NCBI GenBank assembly: GCA_944472155.2
Contig: OX235275.1
Location: 57,243,228-57,307,227 of the forward strand
Reading direction: 5' to 3'
Length of the DNA stretch: 64,000 nucleotides
From: Trichobilharzia szidati
Taxonomy: Eukaryota > Platyhelminthes > Trematoda > Strigeidida > Schistosomatidae
Shown here: one piece after another, positions 1 to 10,600 of the stretch
Layout of the letters: each line of letters begins with the position of its first letter
Position numbering within the stretch: the stretch's first letter is position 1
The notes under the pieces: model-generated
The model's input: the letters and a program-made list of their open reading frames with translations, nothing else
Databases searched by the model: none
What the model was told of the DNA's origin: nothing
Made by a program: the position numbers and the translations under genes

Positions 1-545
1 CGAGTAGCTACTGTAAGCTTGTCTAATTGCATGAAAATTATGCCATTGATTGTATACCACTCGTGTCAGTCAGTTGTGAGTACTCACTAGATAGTAGTGA
101 TTTCAACATAGAATGACCGCTCTGCTCATTAAGGACATCAATGATGTACCTAATTTGACTTAGCTCAGAGATACAAATAAGTATAAACCACGCGGTTTCG
201 TGGTTTCACTTAACAAGCTGAGCCGGAATAGATAGTTAAATTGCTATTTGCACAGTGCTACGGGTTGACATCTCACCGTAGTCTCCTATGAAAACCAAAA
301 TTATTCAAACTACAATGTGATCTGCTGAATACCATATGAGGTACTTTGATTGGACACTAGTAGCTAGTGCGATATGTCCAGTCCTTTCTTCCCTGCAGAC
401 TGAATTCTACCAGTCAGGTTTGCGATGTCGCCACCATTCTAGGTAGCTCTTAATCACGGTGCACATTGATTTGATGATATTAGATGTTCGGAGGATAGAG
501 AACTGGTTATCTGATGTAACGTTCTGAGGTCTCTTTTACGTGAAG
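1..545. repeat. Dispersed repeat shared with 20.25-20.78 kb
   Basis: No gene is visible. The stretch aligns by eye, with small indels, to 20250-20780, starting at the shared gagtagctac motif. Its second half (about 340-480, around cactagtagctagtgc) recurs at 38260-38410 and 59635-59790, so it is a moderately repeated element. At 20.8, 38.55 and 59.9 kb the same repeat continues into a tRNA-like segment. Here it runs into an RTE fragment instead. The family was not identified. Confidence 0.6.
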
Positions 546-1290
546 CCCCTTCTGCTTGAGTTTTCAGTGTGTTTTAGAATAACCCTTTGTCTTTTCTAGT
601 ATTCGTCTTCACTTCTCTATTCAGTTTGATGTACATTGAACTCAGCTGCTCGTTCGATTATCCATATTTGCGTTCATTCGTCATCTGCCTCGTCATCATC
701 CGCTGTTCGATTAGCTTCCAAGTGTCCATTGAGAGGCATTCTTTGTCTTGCCTATTCATTCTTTCTAGTACTGTTGTACACAACTATAACTTGGATTCTT
801 AAATAAATATTTCTCTCCAACATTTGTTTAGTTTTCATAAGTCATATTGTGTCAACTTCGGTATAAATGCATTTGTGATAAGGAAGTGTAAGATAAGAGG
901 GCTCAGAATGTTTTATTCAAGTATATTGCAGATGTTAGGAAAATTACACTGTTATATTGTTTGTCATATCAGACAGAACTCAAGTTATAATTTTCAACCT
1001 GTAGTTGTGTGGACTTTGGCAGCCGTACACCCATCTCACCTGTTCTCGCAGATTCCAAGCTGTTCTATACCATGCCTTCTGATTTCTTTGGCTACTTGGG
1101 CAGTCTTTCTAGTTTTGCACATTTTACAAACATTTCACGTTCCCATTATTATTTTTGCTTTTATCCAAAGAAGGCACACAGGCTGGCTGAATTCACGAAG
1201 GCTTTCAACAGCCCACTGTGTCATTTCGCCTCTCTGACTACAAAGGAGAATAAGTTTGTGTTTAACATTCTTTAATATTTTTCTTATGCG
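545..1290 (-). mobile_element. RTE-clade (SR2-like) LINE fragment, endonuclease start plus pre-RT region
   Basis: Read on the minus strand, 1220-1010 gives a broken copy of the start of an RTE-type APE endonuclease, including a degenerate NVRTM-like motif followed by KTAQVAKEIRR and an LGICE-like strand. About 790-545 gives the region just before the reverse transcriptase (LNREVKTNTRKDKG-like). The rest of the endonuclease and the RT are missing. The same arrangement recurs at 23.6-25.06 kb and 54.69-55.35 kb. Stops and frameshifts rule out a functional protein. Clade assignment rests on recognised motifs, not on an alignment search. Confidence 0.65.
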
Positions 1291-1299
1291 TTGAAGTTT

Positions 1300-1500
1300 C
1301 TGTAGCCATTGAATAATTTCATAATGGGTAAAATTTATATGATTATGAGCAGTAGTTTGTGCTCGAAACGTCCTCAGTAAATATTACTGTATAACACTTA
1401 ATCAAAACAGATTTTACCCATAATGGAATTATACTCTACCATAGTGTACAAGTTTTATTCTTGTATCAATTTGAATGGTCTCCTGAAGTATAGTATCTAG
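1300..1500. mobile_element. Penelope-like terminal repeat relic
   Basis: This short segment carries the signature seen at the ends of the Penelope-like relics in the MEG introns: tgtgctcgaaa, then cagtaaatattactgtata, then a tttacccataatgga-like end. It is flanked by a small inverted pair (ataatgggtaaaat near 1321 and attttacccataat near 1410). The paralogous places at 25.07 and 55.4 kb lack it, so it looks inserted into the older repeat. Confidence 0.45.
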
Positions 1501-1504
1501 CCCC

Positions 1505-2560
1505 TCTCTTTCGGGGATTGAGATCGGCTAGAAAACTAGTGAGCTAGTAAAACAAGCGATGGTTGGACTTACAAGGAGCCCCAAGTGGCTTTGATATTTA
1601 AAACAATATCTACCATGTTTTAAACTCAGTGGGAACAGAATTATATTTACTGGGAAACTTGGCACATCTAGGTGATGAATTCGAAGTCTGTCTGTCTGTC
1701 TGTTTTCGACACAGAACTTTGCACACTTGTGCGGCAGTTCAAGTCTCCACACTCCATGTAGCACACAAAGGAAGAGAAGAAAGTAGGAGAAATGCATATT
1801 AGAGACAGTAAACAGAGGTGTGAGACAAAGGAGTAGTAATAACGAAGAACAAAACAGTTTCATTGGAAATCATAAGTCACAAGGAGTGGATGCATCTGTG
1901 CCATTGAGAACGATTTTGAGCCATGTCACCAATTGTTTCCAACCATTGGTTTTTACCGTCCCGAGGACCCCAACCAGGAAATCTACATCTCCCGGAGTTG
2001 CATTGGTAGAAGGAAGGCAGGATAACAGAGATGAAGATGGATACAAAGATGAGTGAGGATTAGAGAGGTTTTGCGTGCACTTTGGAGTGTGAGGGCGAAT
2101 GTTACTTCCCGGCTGCCCACATCGTGGAAGTTGGTTGCGTGACCGCAGAGCCCAAGGGACAACTGCTTGAGGCTGGTCACACGCGGCCTGTTTCTGTTTG
2201 TTGTTTTTCATTTGGTGTGTCTCAGTAGCGTATTTATCACTTCTGCCCTGTGACACGGCAGCAGGAAGCGCGGTCGTTGTTAATCCGGGCCCCGACCGAT
2301 CCGGCATGATATTTTGTGTTTTTGTTTGAGTCATGGCATTGGATTGGGTAGCTGCTTTTTGTCTAACCGCTATCCAAACAACCTTTCTGGCATGGTAGGA
2401 CCTACAGGAACTTAAGTTCCAACCAGTGTAGCTCGTTGGGTCATTGCGATATGCAAGCCCGACCACCACGTCAAGGTAGCAGCTTTCGGTCGGGCGGGTG
2501 GAATGGTCATCCGGGTTTCCACTACTAATCATCGTTTCTGCACACTATGTCTAGAAATAT
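1505..2560 (+). mobile_element. Hammerhead-type short element split by an 0.8-kb insertion
   Basis: Positions 1505-1681 match 25090-25268 and 55435-55490 plus 55869-55960, which lead into a hammerhead-like core. Here the core begins (cacatctaggtgatgaattc) but is interrupted. The right half (gggtggaatgg, then tttccactactaatcatc) resumes near 2495 and continues with the same downstream flank as at 25300. The insert therefore lies inside the ribozyme region. The structure is inferred from comparison with the two uninterrupted paralogues. Confidence 0.55.
1682..2495 (-). mobile_element. GC-richer insertion with a broken ORF, unidentified retroelement 3' part
   Basis: The insert is richer in GC than its flanks and starts with a (tctg)n run at about 1688-1702. 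An open frame of 220 codons lies on the minus strand (2532-1870), but its start extends into the older flanking repeat, so it is not a natural gene. Another minus frame near 1900-1990 reads WGPRDGKNQWLETI...NRSQWHRCIHSL, reminiscent of a LINE C-terminal tail. I do not recognise a complete domain. It is probably a 5'-truncated non-LTR element inserted in minus orientation. Confidence 0.4.
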
Positions 2561-3140
2561 GTTCATAGATGTTGAAACAAGTTTTCTTTTCTTCGCAATT
2601 TCCTTATTTATTTCCCACAACGCAAATTTTTATTGTAAATAACAACATAATGTTTAAGCAAAGTGCATATCATTCCAGTTTAAAATATCGACCGTTCAGT
2701 CATATTGTACCTCCTTATATAAAAACTGAAAATCAAAATCATTTCTATGTAGTATCAACTGTATTACTACCTTAAATCTTCCTAGCGAATATAGAACTCT
2801 CTACGGATAAACAGCCCTTCTCCTGTTAGCCTTAAACAGTTGTTCAAGTCATTAAGAAGTTTGTCATGTTGAGAGATCCACTTTATCAATTTGAAATGTC
2901 TTATTGGATGAATGGTATACAAGCTAAGTAGTAATATCTCTGACTGCAGCCCTCACTTGGTGACACGGATTACTTTGCTGTAAACAACCTCCACGTTTAA
3001 TATTATCACATTTTGACAAATAAACAAAAACAATAAACAGCGTCACATGCATGCTGTTGTTTTCTCATCTACTCAAAGTCACGATTTCTACTATCTAATG
3101 GTGTGATTTCGTTGACAAGCTTCACTCACTCACAGCTTAT
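2560..3140. repeat. Repeat flank shared with 25.34-25.85 and 56.03-56.36 kb
   Basis: Shared landmarks with the two paralogous stretches include tttatttcccacaac, cctccttatata and the ttagccttaa(a/t)cagttgttcaagtcat block. Around 2928-2990 it continues into a tRNA-like SINE tail (ctctgactgcagccctca) also seen at 20.87 kb. No coding potential was recognised. Confidence 0.5.
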
Positions 3141-3149
3141 CAATATATG

Positions 3150-3870
3150 TGTATACCTTGAGCACTGTGGTAGTAAGTAATTCCATATTAGTTTGTTTAT
3201 TAGATATATCACACCGTGAGTGAAATATTTAAATAATACTGCACAAAACTAAGTAGTACCAAGAAAAGTCTAAGACAAGAAGTAAAGCATATAAGAGAAG
3301 CTTTGAAACTTAATAATTATCCTGATAAAGTAATCAGAAAGTCTGTAGGGAAATGTGAAAATAAAAATAAAATAAATCATAATAGTAGTGATAGTGATAA
3401 TAATAGTAGTATTATTGATGAAATGCATGTGAAACATGCACAGGATAATGACAATACCAATAACAAGGAATCTAAATCATGAGTAGTACTTTCATTCACA
3501 GAAGGAACCTCAGAAACCTAACTCAAAATTCTTAACAAGACAAGCAGGAATAAAACAGGCTGGCATTCAAACCCACAAACTCAATTATAAACAAGGTTTG
3601 TCGTTTAAAGGATCTTGTGCAGCCTTTAAGACAAAACAATTTAGTTCACCTAATATCCTGCTTGAATGCTTGTCAGGTGAAATACATAGGTCAGAGTAGT
3701 AGAATAGGAGCAGTTAGTCAGATTAGCCGAGCATAAAAATCTAGCGAAATCCATATTAGTTTATTCGAATAAGATAAGAAATCTAGAGAATAGTTCAGCT
3801 ATAGCCCTTACTACATGCAGTTACACACGACCATAAAATAGGATGTTGGGATAAGGTGACAGTTTTGAAA
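3150..3870 (+). mobile_element. Penelope-like element remnant (post-RT linker and GIY-YIG region)
   Basis: Translation of about 3240-3480 gives IREALKLNNYPDKVIRK followed by an Asn/Ser-rich linker, typical of the segment after the RT domain in Penelope-like elements. About 3540-3760 gives GWHSNPQTQL and then KYIGQSSRIGA, resembling the YIG half of a GIY-YIG endonuclease. Stops and indels are frequent. The GWHSNPQTQL block recurs on the minus strand near 11.7 kb, and the opening segment (ggcactgtggtag) recurs at 11.17 and 54.41 kb. Non-functional. Confidence 0.6.
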
Positions 3871-3902
3871 TCTGATGTAACTAACTCGGTGGAGGGAGAG
3901 AT

Positions 3903-4120
3903 TTTTTATTTTATTTCTTTCCTTCCAAATGGAACTTAAGCCTTCACCTTAGGCTTTGAAGTTTCAGTAGCAGTGGGGTACTTTTAAAAAGGCGGGGCGC
4001 TAGTTTTACACTGAACCTTCCTTTCTTACCAGACTTATTACCGGTTAATTGAGGTCTGGGAGTGCTCCGGCCGGGTATCGGAATATTGACCGAGTACCTG
4101 GCTGGTTATTATTCTACAAA
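3903..4120 (-). mobile_element. tRNA-derived SINE copy (RTE-tailed family)
   Basis: The reverse complement shows a degenerate tRNA-like head, then the family body (taagtctggtaagaaaggaaggtt, then ccactgctactgaaacttcaaagcc) and the tail gcttaagttccatttggaa. The order is the same as in the copies at 25.88, 34.60 and 46.74 kb (+) and at 29.5, 42.1 and 62.95 kb (-). The head is too mutated to act as a tRNA gene. Confidence 0.6.
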
Positions 4121-4577
4121 TGAACTACCAACGTAATGCATTAAATGATGCTAGAGTTTTAGCCAACAAGGGGTGAAAGAACAAATTAGCAAGTATGTGT
4201 TCTATCTGGAAATAAATTGTGAATAAATTTACCGTCATACATAAAATAGTCCAATTAGTTTTGTTCAATGATATGTATCCGGTGGCTGTTTATTCATAAG
4301 TCGATCCCATTTCCGTTAGCTCGTTTGCGTTGGACGCGAACACTTTCACCAAACTATTTTGAATATATGCAGTACTTTGGTAAAGTAAAGACTATGAAAT
4401 TCATTTTTGCTCTGTAAATTTCTTCACAATTAGTTAACATGATTTGACTAATTACTAAAAATAGACAGTGTCGGCTGAGAGTTTGTTTACTCAGTTGAGC
4501 CGACACAGAAAACTTTTTAAAATGCTTAATGAAAAACAAAAAACAAAAATTACTTACGTGGATGACTTCTTGAAGCA
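4120..4577. other. Upstream region of the array MEG, nothing else seen
   Basis: This 450-bp stretch before the TATA-like box is AT-rich. It shows no recognised repeat beyond the SINE end and no supported ORF. It would hold the distal promoter of the gene starting at 4652. Confidence 0.3.
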
Positions 4578-4586
4578 TATAAATAT
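4578..4586 (+). promoter_or_regulatory. TATA-like box of the array MEG
   Basis: TATAAATAT lies 74 bp upstream of the proposed ATG at 4652, which predicts a transcript start near 4605-4615 and a short 5' UTR of about 40 nt. The three MEG paralogues further right have a similar TATAAAT box. Support is by position and similarity only. Confidence 0.45.
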
Positions 4587-4651
4587 GCATTAGCTATGCT
4601 GGGTAGTTTCAGTAGCATTCATTACTTCGGTGTTGATTTACATACGACAAA

Positions 4652-7600
4652 ATGCAGTCTGCAACAATCTTCTTCATTCTAGTTGGTCTGTTGGTCATTT
4701 TCCAAGAAACAGAATGCGGTACCGGTGAGTTGGAGTGATCTGGTCTTTTTTCATTAACATTCAAATTTATTCTCTGAATTAGAAACGCAAAGCGTGTATA
4801 GAATTGTTTTAGGGTGTGATGTGAAATAGGACGAAATATTCTTGCATGAACTAGCAAATGCTTGTGCGTTTTTAATCAATAATCGGTATTGCTATCGGTA
4901 ATTAAGGTGGCATCATGTTTGTATAATTTAGACCTGCATCTCTAGTGATACAATGTCACTGCTTTTTGATAAATCAAAATTCATTCAAGATAAATCCACG
5001 CTCAGATATCAAGGTATTATGCATGAGAGAATGACAAAGTCGGGAATTTCGTGTCTATGTGGTAAAGTTATATTTTCGGTTTATATATCCCACTGAAGAT
5101 GTTCCACATGCGGTAAATACCTCCTCATAGAAACACACTGAATACCCTGCCCTGTGTATACACGCATTTTCACGAAAATTATTATGACTAATCTATCGAC
5201 ACAATGTGCTCTACTGAACATGCAGTTTATATCCTTTAATTGACTGAGCGTTTGAATAGTTCCAGACTACTTTTGAGTATTTCTCGACTGTTCTTCAGAA
5301 GTTGGACGCCTCATACAAACTGTTTTAATTATTTTTTCTGTATTACTACTTTAAAAAACCAAATTCACTCAGTTTTATCATAATGTTTCAGCGGGGAAAA
5401 CTCTCATAGCAGCCAGTAAGTTCATTGACTAACTACTTATTTATCTGTGAGTAGCATCAATAGCTTTCTCGTTATGATTTCTAAATTACACTCCATATTA
5501 CAACAATTAGAAGCTAAATCGATTTTGGAGGGTGGGGGAACTATGATTTATTTAGAGGTGAAGGTGGTCCATTAATTTGAAAATGATAAGTTCAACTGGT
5601 TGGCGGCCAGACGGTCACTGAGAGACTACCAACGTAGTTTGTATTTTGCGATGTTTCTTAAGGAATGATTCTGATAAGCCATAATTCAAATATTTTCCCG
5701 GTAGTTTATTAAATGGAGTGTACACGGCGAAGTGTTTAAATACTTGTGTCTAGACAGATATTAATTCTATATTATAACATGCTGAATATCTGACATAATA
5801 CTTCTTTTCAGTTAAGGCCAAGAAGGAAGGTAATTAATTTTGCATTCGTGTATTTAATGCATATGTAAAGTGACTAATGGATTGCTATGCTCACCCACTT
5901 TTGATGTTAACCATTAACAAAACTGTTTGATTTTGACACAATACTTCGTTTCAGCTGATTCGACCAAGAATCCCGGTAATTAATTTTGTGTTCATGTATT
6001 AATGCTTGTGTTAAGTGACTAATTTGATTGCCATGCTCACCCACTTTCGATGTTAAACATTAACAAAACTGTTTGATTTCGACACAACACTTCGTTTCAG
6101 GTTCTACTTCCACGAATACAGGTAATTACCTTTATGTTCATATATTAATACTTGTGTAAAGTGACTAATTTGATTGCCATGCTCACCCACTTTCGATGTT
6201 GAACATTGACAAAACTGTTTGATTTCGGCATAACACTTCGTTTCAGGTTCTACTTCCACGAATACAGGTAATTACCTTTGTGTTCATATATTAATACTTG
6301 TGTAAAGTGACTAATTTGATTGCCATGCTCACCCACTTTCGATGTTAAACATTAACAAAACTGTTTGATTTCGACACAATACTTCGTTTCAGGTTCTACT
6401 TCCACGAATACAGGTAATTACCTTTGTGTTCATATATTAATACTTGTGTAAAGTGACTAATTTGATTGCCATGCTCACCCACTTTCGATTTTGAACAATA
6501 ATAAAACTGTTTGATTTCGGCATAACACTTCGTTTCAGGTTCTACTTCCACGAATACAGGTAATTACCTTTGTGTTCATATATTAATACTTGTGTAAAGT
6601 GACTAATTTGATTGCCATGCTCACCCACTTTCGATTTTGAACAATAATAAAACTGTTTGATTTCGGCATAACACTTCGTTTCAGGTTCTACTTCCACGAA
6701 TACAGGTAATTACCTTTGTGTTCATATATTAATACTTGTGTAAAGTGACTAATTTGATTGCCATGCTCACCTACTTTCGATTTTGATCAATAATAAAACT
6801 GTTTGATTTTGACACAACACTTCGTTTCAGGCTCTACCTCCACGAATACCGGTAATTAATTTTGTGTACATGTATTAATGCATGTGTAAAGAGACTAACT
6901 GTTTGCCATGCTCACCTTATTTTTATGTTGAACATTAACAAAACTGCTTTATTCTGTTATAAACTGTAGTAACGTTCATACTTACTCTATGTAAATGTAT
7001 TTCTCTTATCCTTTCTTAATTTCTAGGTCTACTTCATCCTAAGGAATTAGCTCCATCGTAAGTACCCAATTATTTGAAGGAGAAATTTTTAAAAAATTCA
7101 TTCCTAGTACTTGTTAGTATAGCTATAAACGATACGATTTGTAGATCAAATCGATGATTACGATGTATGTCATCACGAGCAGAAATTGGTTAGGAGAACC
7201 ATTAAAAAACCATGAGAGAGTACTCTACAGAAGCTTTATTACAGTTTCGGACGCCTCACTGTATGCATCCACCTCAAGAATTTGAACTGAGGTTTAATGG
7301 TCCCAGTGGCTTAATGGTCTACGTGCTCTCCTTGTAACTAGAAGCTACTGGGTTCGAACAGTGGTGTGTGTGTACCGCTTAAGAGTCCCAAACTAGGCTG
7401 AGGCAACAGCTGTTCACTACTGTCAACTGGTTTTCCAATGGTTCTCCAACCGATGTCAGCTCACGATGGAGTACTGTAAGCAACCAGTCATATCGCTACA
7501 AACCAATACTCAAAGATTACGGTGTATTTGTTTTCCCTGAGCTGGATGGTTTGCTTGAGAAGCTTCCATACCTCTACTAGGCAATATCTTCAATTCATAC

Positions 7601-10600
7601 TTCAATTAGAATTGAGCTTTAGGATTTCTCGACGAGTTTATTAGTCATCTCTCCTGGTGTCCTTGAGTGTGACTGGTTGTTGTTGTCTGTTAGTGTAGGT
7701 ATTGATTTTTTTCTTGACCTGAAGTCCCACTTTTCTGCGTGAAATTTTATTTTGATATATTTGTGATATTTACCCATGTCAATGTGCCTGTTAATTGCTG
7801 ATTCACAGGAATACCAGGCTTTCGGAAATTCTTTGGCGTTCTTGGTGGTGATTCTCTGTATGCAACTATATATGATGGAGTGGATATCATGTCTTCTGAG
7901 GGCTAGCTTTTGTTTCTATATGAGACGATGTAGGTGGCCTCCACTTTGGCCACTATAGTGCTTTTCGTGGTGGCAGCCTGCTATCAACTAGTAATGTAGC
8001 CTTCTGACGTCATTCGCAGCAAAACTTCTGGGAGGATGTTTGGCTCATTGAATTCATTGTGTATTATATTGCTTTATAAATGCAAAATATTTCACTAGTC
8101 TAAAAACCCGAAATATTTGTATTAGACAATACGGGATTTACTTGATGCCATAAATTTCAAACAAATGAACACTCAAAAATCGTATTTCACTGTATACTAC
8201 TTGCTGACAAATATGAGTAGTTGAAAATGTATCACGTCAAAAAGTGATGCTAACCAGCCTAACAGAAATGGTCTAACAACTGGATGTAAATTTCACTAGT
8301 TTACAGCTGAGCTGACCGAAGATGTCCCTACAGTGATTCAGCACATAGAGCTTTAACTATTTAAGACCCAGTCATTCTGAAAAAAATCTATTAGAATGAA
8401 TACTGTTCGTGCACATCAACTGTTTCTGCAGAATATGAAAATAATTAAACAGTGAAATCATATAATACTTTGATGAAGCTATTAGCATTAAATAGCGAAA
8501 CGTCAGTAAAAACAATATTTTTTCGTTTGTCATTCTTTGGGAAATACAAAAACCTTTATTATGATGAAATCATGTTGCTGAGAGAACCATGTTGGAATTT
8601 TAATAGAGTTGTGATTCTGCCAGTCCAAGAAAGTACAACACTCACGAAGTCTATTTATCTTCTTTGACTGGTTTCACCTGATTATGTAACCTGTAAATCA
8701 ATGTTTTGTTGTATCACAGACCACCACCAGGCTGGAGGTAAGTTGTGGCATATTTCCTTGTTAAAGTATCTTTTGCACTTAAAAATTCAGTTGTCGGTGA
8801 TTTCGTGTCCTCCTACATGTCTTAATTATATCATTCTGTTATTTAACAGTTCTGTTTGTTTCATATTTTCAAATCTGAAACATTTTTCACCTTTATATGT
8901 GAGACACTCTTAGTGAGCCTTATGGACTAGCGATGTTTAATTTATGCTGTCGCTAATATCCGTTAAACTAGGTTCCTACATCTCCAGTTATAATGGGAAG
9001 GTTACGACATTAATAATCGCTTTATTGGACAAAGAGGAATAACTTCAATGATTTCTGTGAAATACCAACGTGGATTTTCATAGACTGGGGGGAAAATTTC
9101 AGATGTGGAAGACATGGACAAAGTCTTATGTATACGAAGAATCTAAAGAGCCCATGACAGTTATAAATTGTATTTACCAGGCATATATCCAGTCGCATAC
9201 ACGAACTTTTGAAGGACAGACCTTGACATCCTGATTTTACGTAGGGTGACGGTATGAAATCCCTCTGAAATCCCACAACCAAAATTACAAGTATTCTGTG
9301 TCGAGTAAAATACCTTCCTAACTGTACAGTCTTTCAATACTGTTTATGTGGCTCAAATAGCTTTCTCAGTTAGGTCAGTAGGTGATTAATTCCTGGAGAC
9401 AGTAAAGAGTCAGTTCAAATACGTCAAACAGTACTGATGTTTAGTGGGCATGAAAAATGACTGAAAATATCTTCCCAGCTTTTTCATTTAAATGACTTCT
9501 TGTTAGCAATTTGAGTGCTGTTGCAATTGTTTCACTGTGATTCGTTTCTCCAGTTATTTAACATTCACTATCTTGCATTCTTGTTTTAAAATCCAGAGCG
9601 GCAGTGTGGTATGCCAGGTAATTTTTTTTGAAATAATTCACCTACTACTGATTTTGAATGCTGATTAGATTTATTACCTGTAGTTTACATAAATTGTAGT
9701 GAATTAAGTACACATTTTGATGAAATTACTTTATTCCGTTTCAAGACTAAATACATGATGCTTGCAACATCAATAGAGTTGGAGTTTCAGTCACATAATG
9801 AAAGTATTTCTCAGTGATATGACGCACTAGGCCCTCGAAGGATGAGTTTGGTGTCATTTCACGGATAACATCGAAGACATCATTTGAAGGGAAAATGAAA
9901 GGTAATGTTCAATATTGGAGCCAGAGTACAGGGATTTTAAGAACACAGTGAGATAGAAATAAGCTGCCTTACGTTCTACTTGGTGCCCAAGAGAATAAAA
10001 ATACGCATGATGATAATAATCGTAGACTTATTGACAGTCGCACAGAGAAAGACAGAGATTGTGAGGCAGAGGGATCGTAAATATCATGGAATATTTCACA
10101 AGACTTTACGGAAAATTGGAACAAAATGAAACTGTCTTCGGGGAACAGTGAATCATTTGTACTGAGAATGCTGAATCCATCTGTTAACTAATTCTATGTA
10201 GAACTAGTTCGCTAGAAGATTAATTTGTAGTGCCTATGTGGAGCTTCATAGTGGGTGGGCGGTTTTGACTCAAGTGCAAATTAGAGGGTAGTCACATCGC
10301 AATTCTTGCATGCCATTGATGGTCTCAACAGCTGTAAATTTTATTTCAGATTTATGTATGACTATTTATTCTCCATTTTAACTTTCATTTTTAGGAAATA
10401 TCTCAATTCCTTGTGGTAAGTTATCGCTATGAGACTAGTTTAATTAATGTATGAGACAAATCAAATCTAATTACCTAAACTAATGTACTCACCTCTGAAA
10501 GGTTAAAATCAGAGGCATCAAAGATGGTTGTGGCTTGATTCAAATATTGTAACAATTTCACCGTAAAGTATAATTTCAAGTAATGTGACTCGTACCTTAA

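Larger units (their letters stand above)
7058..8719 (+). other. Large intron of the array MEG with SINE and Penelope relics
   Basis: It begins GTAAGT at 7058 and ends at the cag before 8720. It contains a tRNA-like SINE (7290-7420) and a minus-strand GIY-YIG fragment (7640-7990), both annotated separately. The remaining parts, 7064-7290 and 8000-8719, show no recognised repeat. An open frame of 71 codons at 8452-8667 has no recognisable content and is not called as a gene. Confidence 0.5.

Noticed and set aside
1870..2532. 220-codon minus-strand frame as a gene
   Set aside because: Its start lies in the older hammerhead flank outside the insertion. It has low-complexity Ser/Pro/Thr composition, and a neighbouring frame carries the more LINE-like sequence.
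6101..6851. CRISPR-like array or satellite DNA
   Set aside because: Regular repeats without unique spacers, in a eukaryotic intron-exon context. Splice borders fall at the same place in each unit and the exons join in frame with a signal-peptide exon.
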